A stretch of DNA of 64,000 bases from Desulfuromonas versatilis (GTDB taxonomy: Bacteria; Desulfobacterota; Desulfuromonadia; Desulfuromonadales; NIT-T3): the NCBI RefSeq assembly GCF_019704135.1, contig NZ_AP024355.1:186001-250000 (forward strand), given 5' to 3'. The translations under genes and the position numbers were made by a program. The notes below the pieces were generated by a model. It was not told where the DNA came from. It searched no databases and saw nothing but the letters and a program-made list of their open reading frames with translations. How positions within the stretch are numbered: the first letter of the stretch is position 1; each line of letters opens with the position of its first letter. Positions 7,737 to 16,128 of this stretch are shown in pieces.

Positions 7737-9926
7737 TCAGGGGCCGGGTGTCTTGGCGGGAAGCAGGACAAAGAAAGTCGTCTCCCGGTCGAGTTGCGAC
7801 TCGCACCAGATGCGCCCACCCAGGCGCCTCACCAGGGCCCGCACGTAGGCCAGGCCCATGCCGTCCCCCTTGACGTCCTGTTTCCCTGAGCGGCGGAAGA
7901 TGGCGAAAACCTTTTCCAGATCCTCTGCGGCGATGCCCCGGCCGTTGTCCCGGAAGGCAAAGCGGATAAAGGGCCCCTGGTTTTCGGCGTTCACTTCCAG
8001 GAGCCCTTTTCGCGAGGGATCAAGGTATTTGACGGCGTTGTCGAGCAGGTTGCCGAAAATCTGTTCCATGGCCAGGGGGTCTGCGGCAACCGGGGGCAGT
8101 TTTCCCAGGACCACCTCGACCTGGCGGGTTTCGAGCTGGTGGGCCAGGGTTTTGAGAATTTTTTCCACCAGGGCCCGGGTATCGACGGTTTCCATGGAGA
8201 GTTCCCGGTGGCCGACCCGGGAGAGTTTGAGAATCTCGTCGATCTGAAAACTCATCCGGGCCACCGAGGAGTTGATGAAGTCGAGGGCCTCGGGGACGTC
8301 CTGTCTGAGTATCAGCTCCAGCTCGTGGCGCCTGGATTCATCGAGCTGCGCCAGGTATTCCTGAAGCTGCTCGTCGAGATCGCCCAACGCGGCGGTCAGC
8401 TCTGCGGAGAACCCCTTGATGTTGACCAGCGGGGCGCGCAGGTCGTGGGAGACGATATAGGTAAAGCTCTTGAGCTCCTCGTTGATCTGCTGCAGCTCGC
8501 CGGCGAAGTGTTCGGCCTTTTCCTTGGCGGCGGCGATCTCGTTGCGGGCTTTCTCCAGGGTGAGGATTTCGTGCTGCTGGCGGTGCTGGGTTTCGAGCAG
8601 CCTGGCGTTGCCGATGCGGATGCCGATGATCGGTGCCAGTCCCATCAGCAGGCTGATGTCCCCCTGGGTCAATGGCCGGTTGCCCCGGTGGTTTTCCACC
8701 GCCAGCACGCCGATGGCCTCGTCGCCGCTGATGATGGGGCAGGCGATGAAGGATTTGACCCCCAGTTGGCGGAGCATTTCCAGCCCTTCGGCAGAGAGCC
8801 GATCGGCGATTTCCTCGATGCGGTTGACCATCTGCGGTGTCTTTTCCAGAAACGCCCTGGCCAGCGGTCCATGGCCGCCGGGCAGCCGGTACGGAACTGG
8901 AGATGCCTCCAGGCTCCGGCGATGTTCCTCAGCCCATCCGTAGCCTTCCCTGAACACGAGCTTTTCCTCTGCCTCATCGGCGAGCATGATGACCCCGCGG
9001 TCGAAGTCGAGGCGTTTTTCAAGGATCCGCAGGATGCCGTGGAGGATATCGCCGATCTGGGTCTTTTGGCTGATGGCCTGACCGACTTCGTTGGTGATCA
9101 GGGCGTTGTTGTAGTTGGTGTTGATCTGCTGGATGAGCTGGTCGGCCGGATCGCTCAGGCTGCTCAGGTGCCCGCGCAATCCCCGCTTTTCGAGGTTCTC
9201 GGCGAGCAGGGTCAGGCCCAGGACGCTCAGCAGGGAAAACGGCAGGGCCCACTGCAGGGCGAATTCAGGATCATGGAAATACACCGCCAGGGTGCCGCAG
9301 GCGAGCAGCGGGCCCGCCAGATTGCGGACCAGTTTGAGCTGGCTCCAGGCAGGTTTCTTCCAGGACAGCAGGTAGCGGCAGCAGCTGTCGCCCTGGAACA
9401 GGCACTCGGGGTGCTCGAGGGCGTCGAGCCGGCAGCCGAAGATCTGCAGGATGGCTTCAAAGGTGCCGAAGCGGTTCTGGCACTGATAGGGCTGCTCTTC
9501 CACTCCGGGGTGGGGGGTGACGAGCAGCTCGAAGCGGTTTTTCCCCAGGCGACGAGAGCTGTATTGCGCCGAGCGGGAAAAGCTGACCGCCGCCTTGCCG
9601 ACCAATTCGAAGGCTCTGGCGGGACCGAGCAAGCCGAGTATGTACTGGCGGGCAAAGCCCATCGCCTCGGGCGAGGCGCAATAACGTCCCGCCTCCCGGG
9701 CCACCCCCGGGCTGCCGGTGAGCTCCTCGATTTTCTGGTAGAAGCGGTTGGTCTGCTCCTGGGTGAACCAGCAGCCCTGGTCAGCTACCTGGTGCGGGGT
9801 GACACCTGCATAGCGCAGCACCTCTTCCCGGTCGACCTCGGGGTAGTGGCGCTTGAGAAAGCGCAGGTAGGTGTCGAATATGCGGCTGTTGTACAGCGGG
9901 GTGTCGCGGTCGATCCTGGCTGCCAT
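7737..9926 (-). CDS. Membrane-associated GAF-domain sensor histidine kinase
   Basis: This is a 729-residue hybrid of a sensor and kinase. Residues 1-210 form an N-terminal sensing region ending in a Cys-rich segment (HPECLFQGDSCCRYLLSW) that resembles ligand-binding domains of the V4R or arabinose-binding-like type; this assignment is weak. Two hydrophobic helices follow (LVRNLAGPLLACGTLAVYF and ALPFSLLSVLGLTLL), then a GAF domain (about 285-450), a coiled coil, HisKA with SHDLRAPLVNIKG, and HATPase with NLLDNAVKY, DNGRGIA and GDGMGLAYV. The ATG at 9926 is preferred because GAGAG lies 6 nt upstream. It is followed downstream by nothing on its strand and preceded by two other signalling genes. 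Confidence 0.9.
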   Translation of the reverse strand: MAARIDRDTPLYNSRIFDTYLRFLKRHYPEVDREEVLRYAGVTPHQVADQGCWFTQEQTNRFYQKIEELTGSPGVAREAGRYCASPEAMGFARQYILGLLGPARAFELVGKAAVSFSRSAQYSSRRLGKNRFELLVTPHPGVEEQPYQCQNRFGTFEAILQIFGCRLDALEHPECLFQGDSCCRYLLSWKKPAWSQLKLVRNLAGPLLACGTLAVYFHDPEFALQWALPFSLLSVLGLTLLAENLEKRGLRGHLSSLSDPADQLIQQINTNYNNALITNEVGQAISQKTQIGDILHGILRILEKRLDFDRGVIMLADEAEEKLVFREGYGWAEEHRRSLEASPVPYRLPGGHGPLARAFLEKTPQMVNRIEEIADRLSAEGLEMLRQLGVKSFIACPIISGDEAIGVLAVENHRGNRPLTQGDISLLMGLAPIIGIRIGNARLLETQHRQQHEILTLEKARNEIAAAKEKAEHFAGELQQINEELKSFTYIVSHDLRAPLVNIKGFSAELTAALGDLDEQLQEYLAQLDESRRHELELILRQDVPEALDFINSSVARMSFQIDEILKLSRVGHRELSMETVDTRALVEKILKTLAHQLETRQVEVVLGKLPPVAADPLAMEQIFGNLLDNAVKYLDPSRKGLLEVNAENQGPFIRFAFRDNGRGIAAEDLEKVFAIFRRSGKQDVKGDGMGLAYVRALVRRLGGRIWCESQLDRETTFFVLLPAKTPGP

Positions 9927-10030
9927 GGATACTCTCGATTTCGGGTGTATCGCCTGTTGCCCGGCAGCGCCGGCCGGGTTCGGTGACGGCACCCGGCCAT
10001 TTCACCGGGGCAATCGATTTCCCCTTTGGA

Positions 10031-11335
10031 TCATGCCGGGGCGAAGACCTGGTAGGTTCCCCTGCCGGCTTTTTTGGCCTGGTACATGGCCATGTCGGAA
10101 TGGCGCAGCAGGTCCTCGGGGGATTCCCCGTGCAGCGGAAAAACCGCGATACCCACGCTGGCACTCAGGGAAAACTCCTGCCCCTTCAGGACGAACGGCT
10201 TTTCCAGTGATTCGATGATCTTTTCGGCCACCAGGCTTGCATTGGGCGGTTCGTGCATCCGCGAAAGGATGATGGTGAACTCGTCCCCGCCCATCCGGGC
10301 CACGGTATCGCTGGCGCGCACCAGTTCGTTGAGGCGACGGGCGGTTTCCTTGAGAACCAGGTCGCCGATTTCGTGACCCTGCGTGTCGTTGATCTGCTTG
10401 AAGCGATCCAGATCCAGAAACAGCAGGGCGAAATGGTGCCTGTAGCGCTTGGCCTGCAGGAATGCCTGGCCAAGGCGATCGAAGAACAGCACCCGGTTGG
10501 GCAGACCGGTCAGGGGGTCGAAATGGGCCATCTGTTCCAAGCGTGCCTGGGCCTGCTTGCGGTCGGTGATGTCGCGGAAGATGGTCAGCACCGCACGGTG
10601 CCCCTGGAACTGAAACGGAAGGCCGGAGATCTCCACTTCCACCTTGCTGCCGTCGGCCCTGGCCAGTTTCCCCTCCACCCAGGGGACGCTGTCCTTGGCC
10701 CGGGAGAGCTGGCGGAAATGTTCCTGCAGGGCGCTTTGCCCATCCTTGGTCACGAAGTCGATCAGGCACCTGCCGAGCAGCTCCCGGGCATTGGAACAGC
10801 CGAGCAGAAAGGTCCCCGCCGGGTTGACGAATTCGAGGCGGTCGTCGACGCTTACGGCGATGCCGTCGGGGGTCAGCTCCACCAGCTTGCGGTAGCGTTC
10901 TTCGCTTTCGCGGATGGTGCCCAGCATCTGCTCGCGCTCCCGCAGCAGGTGGGTGCGCTCCAGGACCTGGTCGATGACCAGGGGGAGCAGCTCCAGGTAA
11001 CTGAGCTCCACGTCTTTGACCAGATAGTCGGTGGCCCCCTCCTTCATCGCTTCGACGGCGACTCCCTCGTTGCCGTTGCCGGTCACCATAATGGTCGGGA
11101 TAGGGTTCTGGTCCGCTCGCAGCCGGCGGATCACCTCCAGGCCGCTGATCCCGGGCATATGGTAATCCACCAGGACAATGTCGAAGCCCTCCCGGGCCAG
11201 CATCGCCAGGCCATCTTCGCCGCTGGTGGCGACATCGACCTGGTAGCCTCGACGTTCCAGCCGTTTTTTCAGCAACCTGGCCAGGCCAGGCTCGTCTTCC
11301 ATGTAGAGAATGCGGGTTGCCATTGTTCCAGTCAT
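10031..11335 (-). CDS. Response regulator diguanylate cyclase (REC-PAS-GGDEF)
   Basis: The 434-residue protein has a REC domain (residues 8-125; MEDEP acidic pair, phospho-acceptor Asp in VLVDYHMPG), a PAS domain (145-265, EERYRKLVELTPDGI) and a GGDEF domain (about 270-430). The active site reads ARMGGDEFTI and is intact, and RASD five residues before it fits the RxxD inhibitory I-site. It should make c-di-GMP in response to phosphorylation, probably by a nearby kinase. The start may be ATG 11335 or the ATG four codons later. No EAL or HD-GYP domain is attached. Confidence 0.92.
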   Translation of the reverse strand: MTGTMATRILYMEDEPGLARLLKKRLERRGYQVDVATSGEDGLAMLAREGFDIVLVDYHMPGISGLEVIRRLRADQNPIPTIMVTGNGNEGVAVEAMKEGATDYLVKDVELSYLELLPLVIDQVLERTHLLREREQMLGTIRESEERYRKLVELTPDGIAVSVDDRLEFVNPAGTFLLGCSNARELLGRCLIDFVTKDGQSALQEHFRQLSRAKDSVPWVEGKLARADGSKVEVEISGLPFQFQGHRAVLTIFRDITDRKQAQARLEQMAHFDPLTGLPNRVLFFDRLGQAFLQAKRYRHHFALLFLDLDRFKQINDTQGHEIGDLVLKETARRLNELVRASDTVARMGGDEFTIILSRMHEPPNASLVAEKIIESLEKPFVLKGQEFSLSASVGIAVFPLHGESPEDLLRHSDMAMYQAKKAGRGTYQVFAPA

Positions 11336-11404
11336 AGGGAAATCTACGCTCCAAATGCCACGATCAAGGAAAAACTGGTGCCCTGCCCGAAGTGCCCGGG
11401 TGAA

Positions 11405-11857
11405 TCAAGCGGGTCCGCTTTTCGGCGGCAGATTAATCACCGATAGAAAAAGGCCGAGACTGCGGATTGCTTCGCAGAACCTGGCGTAATCCACGGGTTT
11501 GGTGACAAAAATGTTGCAGCCGAGTTCGTAACAGCGGGCGACCTCCTGCGGATTGTCCGTGGTGGTGAGGATGACGACCGGGATGGTGCGGGTGCGCTCG
11601 GTGGCTTTGATCCGCTGCAGCACCTGGAATCCGTCGAGGTCGGGCAGGTTCAGATCGAGCAGCACCAGCAAAGGCCGGGTCCAGGGTTGCCCGACCTCGC
11701 CCTGCTGCCCGAAGAGAGCATCGACAGCCTTCTGGCCGCTATCCAGGTGCCGGATGGAGTTGGAAACTCCGGCGCGGCGCAGGTTTTTTTCGATCAGCCG
11801 CGCATGGCCGGGATCGTCCTCGACCAGCAGGATAGTGGCCGGCGTGGTTTCCTTCAT
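11405..11857 (-). CDS. Stand-alone response regulator, Rcp1-like
   Basis: This 150-residue single REC domain has ILLVEDDPGHARLIEKNL, the phospho-acceptor Asp in LVLLDLNLPD, the conserved Thr in ILTTTDN and Lys in FVTKPVD. The long beta3 region and the wording match CheY-like regulators of the Rcp1 type, which partner phytochrome- or GAF-linked kinases. The GAF kinase two genes downstream is the obvious candidate partner. No output domain is present, so it should act by phosphotransfer or protein contact. Confidence 0.88.
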   Translation of the reverse strand: MKETTPATILLVEDDPGHARLIEKNLRRAGVSNSIRHLDSGQKAVDALFGQQGEVGQPWTRPLLVLLDLNLPDLDGFQVLQRIKATERTRTIPVVILTTTDNPQEVARCYELGCNIFVTKPVDYARFCEAIRSLGLFLSVINLPPKSGPA

Positions 11858-12130
11858 GGTGGTATCCCCGGAAAAATTGTTTCAGAGTGGGTTTTTTACC
11901 CGCATTGCGCGGGCCATCCGCCCTTGCAGCCAAATACCCGGGAGGTCCGGCCGATTGGCGAAATTCGCGGGGGGGGGCCACGCAGGGATGTCATTGAATG
12001 CCAAGAGTCGGATACTGCAGGGGAGATTGATGCAAGAAGTGTACTGAGTTTGCACCTGAATCCTTTGCTGGGAAACAATCCAGGAGGGGCGCCATGGGGG
12101 TGTGCGGAAAAATTGCCGGCTTTCGCAGGG

Positions 12131-12586
12131 TCAACCCGGAAAGCTGCCAGCATTTTTTACCAGCATTGCCAAAACGGCGTAGCGAGCCAGTTTTCCCGAC
12201 CCGGCCAACAGGACGAAGCGCAGGGGGGCGACCCGCAGGATCCCTCCGGCCAGGCACAGCGGATCGCCGATCACCGGCAACCAGCTCAGCAGCAGCGACC
12301 AGCTGCCGAAGCGGGCGTAGAGGCGCTCGGCGCGTTGCCGGGAGCTGGCATCGATGCGCAGTACCCGCTCGATGAGAAAGGTTCCGCCCCACAGTCCCAC
12401 CGCGTAGGTGGTCAGCGCCCCGAGGGTGTTGCCGGCGGTGGCCAGCGAGACCGCGAGCAGCGCATCGCCGCCGTTGAGCAGCAGGGTGGCGAGCAGCCAT
12501 TCCGAACCGAGGGGAATCAGGGTCGCGGCAAGAAAGCTCAGCAGAAACAGGGCGAGATGGCCGTGTTGGGCGATGAATTCATCCAT
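12131..12586 (-). CDS. YqaA/SNARE-associated (DedA-like) membrane protein
   Basis: The 151-residue protein has four to five hydrophobic segments and the YqaA signature: an N-terminal LALFLLSFLAATLIPLGSEW, GNTLGALTTYAVGLWGG and, near the end, WLPVIGDPLCLAGGILRV. This small VTT/DedA-like family is uncharacterised in most bacteria. DedA relatives are linked to lipid carrier flipping and membrane homeostasis. The 273-nt spacer upstream (11858-12130) contains a nine-G run and no feature I recognise. Confidence 0.85.
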   Translation of the reverse strand: MDEFIAQHGHLALFLLSFLAATLIPLGSEWLLATLLLNGGDALLAVSLATAGNTLGALTTYAVGLWGGTFLIERVLRIDASSRQRAERLYARFGSWSLLLSWLPVIGDPLCLAGGILRVAPLRFVLLAGSGKLARYAVLAMLVKNAGSFPG

Positions 12587-12635
12587 GGCGGGGGAACTCG
12601 AAGGAATTGGGCGGATCCGTGTGGCCTGAAATCGC

Positions 12636-13004
12636 TCAGAGCCCCATCTTGGCGGCCAGCCTGGTTTCGTACTCCTCGAAGGCGGCGCTGCGGCCCCGCT
12701 TCTCCATCAGCAGGTTGAAGCGCAGGGCTTTTTCGGTGAGCTGTTTCTTCAGCTCCGTCCGTTCCTCGACATTCTGGCAGCAATCGACGAGATTACGCAG
12801 GGTGACCAATTCGCGGCTGATGGCCACTTCTTCGGGGACCATCCCGGCGTTTTTCAGCACCTTGTAGGCCATGCGCAACTCCGCGGGGACCTCGCCGCAC
12901 TCGTCCCGGGCGATCGGCTGGCCCTTGAGGGCCAGGTTGTCGAAGTCGCCGCGCTGCATGGCCTCGAGAATCCTGCGCTCAGCGATCAGGGCAAAGACAT
13001 CCAT
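12636..13004 (-). CDS. DUF1992 (DnaJ homologue C28-like conserved domain) protein
   Basis: The 122-residue product is rich in charged helices and matches the DUF1992 family by MDVFALIAERRILEAM, GDFDNLALKGQPI, and the KVLKNAGMVPEEVAI stretch. The family is related to a domain of eukaryotic DNAJC28 and has no established bacterial function. The ATG at 13004 has GGGAG 6 nt upstream, whereas the ATG two codons earlier abuts that ribosome-binding site, so the downstream start is preferred. It lies 49 nt upstream of the YqaA-like gene, probably in one transcript. Confidence 0.85.
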   Translation of the reverse strand: MDVFALIAERRILEAMQRGDFDNLALKGQPIARDECGEVPAELRMAYKVLKNAGMVPEEVAISRELVTLRNLVDCCQNVEERTELKKQLTEKALRFNLLMEKRGRSAAFEEYETRLAAKMGL

Positions 13005-13129
13005 CCACATCTCCCGGCCCGGAGGAAGGCTTGAGCTGGGGCGGTGACGGACCGGCCCCGTTTGCTGAGGAAACTATAGCAGAAACCGCTGTCGGCCCGC
13101 CAGCCCCCAGCGGTTGGCGGCAAAAGGGC

Positions 13130-13158
13130 TTGAACCCTTGCCATCCCGGGTGTAGACT
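13130..13158 (+). promoter_or_regulatory. Putative sigma70 promoter for ubiA
   Basis: TTGAAC, a 17-nt spacer and TAGACT lie 50-80 nt upstream of ubiA. It is the only good match in the spacer on this strand. Confidence 0.5.
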
Positions 13159-13209
13159 GCGTGGTTCGAGGGAGAATCCCGCAACCCCCTGCATCCCGGA
13201 CTGATTTCG

Positions 13210-14085
13210 ATGACCAAGGCCGAATTTTTCGAAAAGACCAAAACCCTGCTGGAGATGATCAAGTTCTCCCACACCATCTTCGCCTTCCCCTTTGCGCTGA
13301 TGGGGGTGGTGCTGGCCTCGCTCGCCAGCGGGGCGCCGCCCAGCTTCGGGCAGGTCTTCTGGATCTGCGTGGCGATGGTCGGGGCCCGCTCGGGGGCCAT
13401 GGGCCTGAACCGCATCATCGACGCGCGCATCGACGCGCGCAACCCCCGTACCGCCGAGCGTCACATCCCGGCGGGCAAGGTCTCGCGGCTCGAGGCCTGG
13501 CTGTTCGTGCTCGGCTCCTTCGCGCTGCTGCTCTTCGCCGCCTGGATGCTCAACCCCCTCTGCTTCTACCTGGCCCCGGTGGCGCTGTTTTTCCTGGCGC
13601 TCTATTCCTTCTGCAAGCGCTTCACGGCCCTGGCCCACGTGGTGCTGGGCATCTGCCTGGCCGCCGCTCCCATCGGCGCCTGGATCGCCCTGCGCGGCGA
13701 CGTCAGCTGGCAGATCATCGCCCTGGGGTTGGCGGTGCTGTTCTGGGTGGCCGGCTTCGATATCTTCTACGCGCTGCAGGATTTGGAGTTCGACCGCGAA
13801 ATGGGGCTGCATTCCATCCCCGCCAAGCTCGGCGTGGAACGCTCGATCCTGCTGGTGCGCGCTTTTCATGGTATGATGCTGTTTCTGCTGCTGCTGCTTT
13901 TGATCGGCACCGGCCTGGGCTGGATCTATTTCTGCGGGGTGCTGGTGGTGGCCGGCCTGCTTGCCTACGAGCACCTGCTGGTCAAGCCCGACGACCTCTC
14001 CAAGCTCGACGCGGCCTTTTTCAACATGAACGGCTACATCAGCGTGACCATCTTCGCCTTTACGCTGGTCGATGCGTTGCTCTAG
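13210..14085 (+). CDS. ubiA: UbiA-type polyprenyltransferase (probable menaquinone branch)
   Basis: This 291-residue membrane protein has about eight hydrophobic helices and both Asp-rich motifs: NRIIDARIDARNPRTAERH near residue 75 and YALQDLEFDREMGLHSIP near residue 190. UbiA-family enzymes attach a polyprenyl chain to an aromatic acid at the inner membrane. The following ubiX, mqnE and mqnC genes make it likely that the acceptor is 1,4-dihydroxy-6-naphthoate of the futalosine pathway (MqnP role) rather than 4-hydroxybenzoate. That choice is inferred from context. Confidence 0.9.
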   Translation: MTKAEFFEKTKTLLEMIKFSHTIFAFPFALMGVVLASLASGAPPSFGQVFWICVAMVGARSGAMGLNRIIDARIDARNPRTAERHIPAGKVSRLEAWLFVLGSFALLLFAAWMLNPLCFYLAPVALFFLALYSFCKRFTALAHVVLGICLAAAPIGAWIALRGDVSWQIIALGLAVLFWVAGFDIFYALQDLEFDREMGLHSIPAKLGVERSILLVRAFHGMMLFLLLLLLIGTGLGWIYFCGVLVVAGLLAYEHLLVKPDDLSKLDAAFFNMNGYISVTIFAFTLVDALL

Positions 14086-14105
14086 GCCTTAAGGTGAAAG
14101 ACTGA

Positions 14106-14207
14106 TTCACCACGAAGAGCACGAAGAGCACGAAGAGCACGAAGAAAAGCTGCTTGCAGGATCTCAAGGATTTTAAAACTTCGTGGTCTTCGTGTCCTTC
14201 GTGGTAA
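14106..14207. repeat. CACGAAG-type inverted repeat, copy 1
   Basis: The left arm has four 9-nt tandem units (CACGAAGAG) and the right arm has the complementary phrase CTTCGTGGTCTTCGTG then TCCTTCGTGG, separated by about 25 nt. The whole could fold as a long hairpin between ubiA and ubiX. Similar copies sit at 16044-16124 and 19121-19201. There is no T-run after it. Confidence 0.75.
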
Positions 14208-14299
14208 ATGAAAGTATCGCTTTTTTTCCTGTACTCGGCGCCCTCGGGCAAGCAAAGCGAACAGGCGATAGGCTGCTTTTCGATTTTAAGGTTTTGACC

Positions 14300-14321
14300 A
14301 ATCACGAGTCACCAGTCACGG
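14300..14321. repeat. AGTCACGAGTCAC-type repeat upstream of ubiX
   Basis: AATCACGAGTCACC then AGTCACGG directly precedes the ubiX start. It shares phrase, orientation and distance from an ATG with the copy before hyuB. Confidence 0.6.
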
Positions 14322-14326
14322 CCCTT

Positions 14327-14926
14327 ATGAAACAAATCGTCGTCGCCATAACCGGAGCCTCCGGGTCGATCTACGGCCTGCGCCTGGTCGAGGAGCTGCT
14401 CAAGTCCCAGTGCCGGGTGGCGCTGCTGCTGACCCGCTCGGGGCTCGAGGTGCTGCGCTACGAGACGGGGCTGGAGTGGGAAGGGTCCACCTCGGCGCGC
14501 AAGCAGCTGATGCGCGACTATTTCGGCGGCAGCCACAGGCTCGATCACTACGACGCCGATGACCTGTTCGCGCCGGTGGCCAGCGGCTCATCGGCTCCCG
14601 ACGCCATGGTCGTCGTCCCCTGCTCCATGGGCACCGCCGGGCGCATCGCCGCCGGCATCGGCAGCAACCTGGTGGAGCGAGCGGCCGACGTGGCGCTCAA
14701 AGAGCGCCGCGAGCTGATCCTGGTGCCCCGCGAATCCCCCTTCAACCCGATTCATCTCGAGAACCTGCTGAAACTCTCCCGGGCCGGCGCCCATATTCTG
14801 CCGGCTATGCCGGGTTTCTACCATCGGCCGAAAACCATCGACGACCTGGTCGACTTCGTGGTCGGCAAGATCCTCGACAGCCTGCAGATCAAGCACTCCC
14901 TGTTCCAGCGTTGGGGCGAGGGGTAG
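14327..14926 (+). CDS. ubiX: Flavin prenyltransferase UbiX
   Basis: The 199-residue product starts MKQIVVAITGASGSIYGLRL, the Rossmann-like FMN-binding start of UbiX, and contains SAPDAMVVVPCSMGTAGRIA and LILVPRESPFNPIHLENLL, both family hallmarks. UbiX makes prenylated FMN from FMN and dimethylallyl phosphate for UbiD decarboxylases. It probably supplies the UbiD-like protein encoded at 2.4 kb. The frame is open further upstream, but the family start and the repeat sequence before it fix the ATG at 14327. Confidence 0.95.
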   Translation: MKQIVVAITGASGSIYGLRLVEELLKSQCRVALLLTRSGLEVLRYETGLEWEGSTSARKQLMRDYFGGSHRLDHYDADDLFAPVASGSSAPDAMVVVPCSMGTAGRIAAGIGSNLVERAADVALKERRELILVPRESPFNPIHLENLLKLSRAGAHILPAMPGFYHRPKTIDDLVDFVVGKILDSLQIKHSLFQRWGEG

Positions 14927-14953
14927 GCAAAAACATTCCCATTCCGAAATGCC

Positions 14954-16033
14954 ATGATCAAACTGTTTGAAAACATTCGCGCCAAGATCGAAAATGGCGC
15001 CCGTATCTCCGATGGCGAGGCCCTGGAGCTGTTCGAATCCAACGACCTGCTGGCCATCGGCGAACTGGCGGCCCGGGCCAATCGCAAGAAAAACGGCGAG
15101 CGGGTCTACTTCAACGTCAACCGGCACATCAACTACACCAACATCTGTGTCAACCGCTGCACCTTCTGCGCCTTTTCCAAGACCGCCGAGGACGAGGGGT
15201 GCTACACCCTGGCGCTCAACGACATCCTGGCCAAGGCCGCCGAGGCGGCGGCCGCCGGCGCCACCGAGATCCACATGGTGGGCGGACTGCACCCCGATCT
15301 GCCCTTCGACTTCTACCTGGAGATGATCGCCGCCATCCGCGCCGACAGCCCGCAGCTGCACATCAAGGCCTTCACCGCGGTGGAGATCGACTACTTCGCC
15401 CGGCTCACCGGGCAGAGCATCGAGCAGGTCATCGCCGAGCTCAAGGAGGCCGGTCTTGGCTCCATGCCCGGCGGCGGTGCGGAGATCTTCGCCGAGGAGG
15501 TGCGCGAGCAGATCTGCCCCGAGAAGATCTCCGGCGAGCGCTGGCTCGAGGTCACCGAGAAGGTGCACCGCGCCGGGCTGCGCACCAACGCCACCATGCT
15601 CTTCGGGCACCTGGAGAGCCACAAGGACCGCATCGACCATCTCGGCCGGCTGCGCCGGCTGCAGGATCGCACCGGGGGCTTCCAGACCTTCATCCCGCTG
15701 GCCTTTCAGCCCGACAATACCCGGGTCCCCGGCGCCCGGGGGGTGGGTGGGGTCGACGCCCTCAAGACCCTGGCGATCAGCCGCATCTACCTCGACAACT
15801 TCCGCCACGTCAAGGCCTACTGGGTGATGCTCGGGCTGAAGATCGCCCAGGTGGCCCTGGCCTTCGGCGTCAACGACCTCGACGGCACGGTGGTCGAGGA
15901 GAAGATCGGCCACGACGCCGGCGCCGATTCGCCCCAGGCGCTGGCCAAGGAGCAGATCGTCGAGCTGATCCGCAAATCGGGGCGGGTGCCGGTGGAGCGC
16001 GACACGCTGTACCGGGAACTGCGGGTTTATTGA
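14954..16033 (+). CDS. mqnE: Aminofutalosine synthase (radical SAM)
   Basis: This 359-residue radical SAM enzyme has the cluster motif CVNRCTFC in FNVNRHINYTNICVNRC. It shows MqnE-type features such as EIHMVGGLHPDLPFDFYLEM, SMPGGGAEIFAEEVR and FIPLAFQPDNT. MqnE joins the enolpyruvyl ether of chorismate-derived 3-[(1-carboxyvinyl)oxy]benzoate to SAM, giving 6-amino-6-deoxyfutalosine in menaquinone synthesis. The start follows ubiX by 27 nt with a weak ribosome-binding site. Its partner MqnC is the next gene. Confidence 0.93.
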   Translation: MIKLFENIRAKIENGARISDGEALELFESNDLLAIGELAARANRKKNGERVYFNVNRHINYTNICVNRCTFCAFSKTAEDEGCYTLALNDILAKAAEAAAAGATEIHMVGGLHPDLPFDFYLEMIAAIRADSPQLHIKAFTAVEIDYFARLTGQSIEQVIAELKEAGLGSMPGGGAEIFAEEVREQICPEKISGERWLEVTEKVHRAGLRTNATMLFGHLESHKDRIDHLGRLRRLQDRTGGFQTFIPLAFQPDNTRVPGARGVGGVDALKTLAISRIYLDNFRHVKAYWVMLGLKIAQVALAFGVNDLDGTVVEEKIGHDAGADSPQALAKEQIVELIRKSGRVPVERDTLYRELRVY

Positions 16034-16043
16034 GAAAACCTTT

Positions 16044-16124
16044 TTCACCACGAAGGACACGAAGGGCACGAAGAAGGGCAGATTTCTTCGGTTTTCTTCG
16101 TGTTCTTCGTGAGCTTCGTGGTTG
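16044..16124. repeat. CACGAAG-type inverted repeat, copy 2
   Basis: CACCACGAAGGACACGAAG and further 9-nt units form the left arm; TTCTTCGTG, TTCTTCGTG and GCTTCGTGGTTG form the right arm. The right arm ends 4 nt before the mqnC ATG, so it occupies the position of the ribosome-binding site. A stable hairpin there could affect translation of mqnC. Confidence 0.75.
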
Positions 16125-16128
16125 ATTG

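Noticed and set aside
8139-9986. Long plus-strand frame (615 codons) opposite the GAF kinase
   Set aside because: Lies on the opposite strand of an unambiguous kinase gene; a consequence of high GC codon usage, with no domain of its own.
14106-14160. CRISPR array
   Set aside because: The 9-nt tandem CACGAAGAG units have no spacers and face an inverted arm; no cas genes are present.
14588-16069. Long minus-strand frame opposite ubiX and mqnE
   Set aside because: Both plus-strand genes have clear catalytic motifs; the antisense frame has none.
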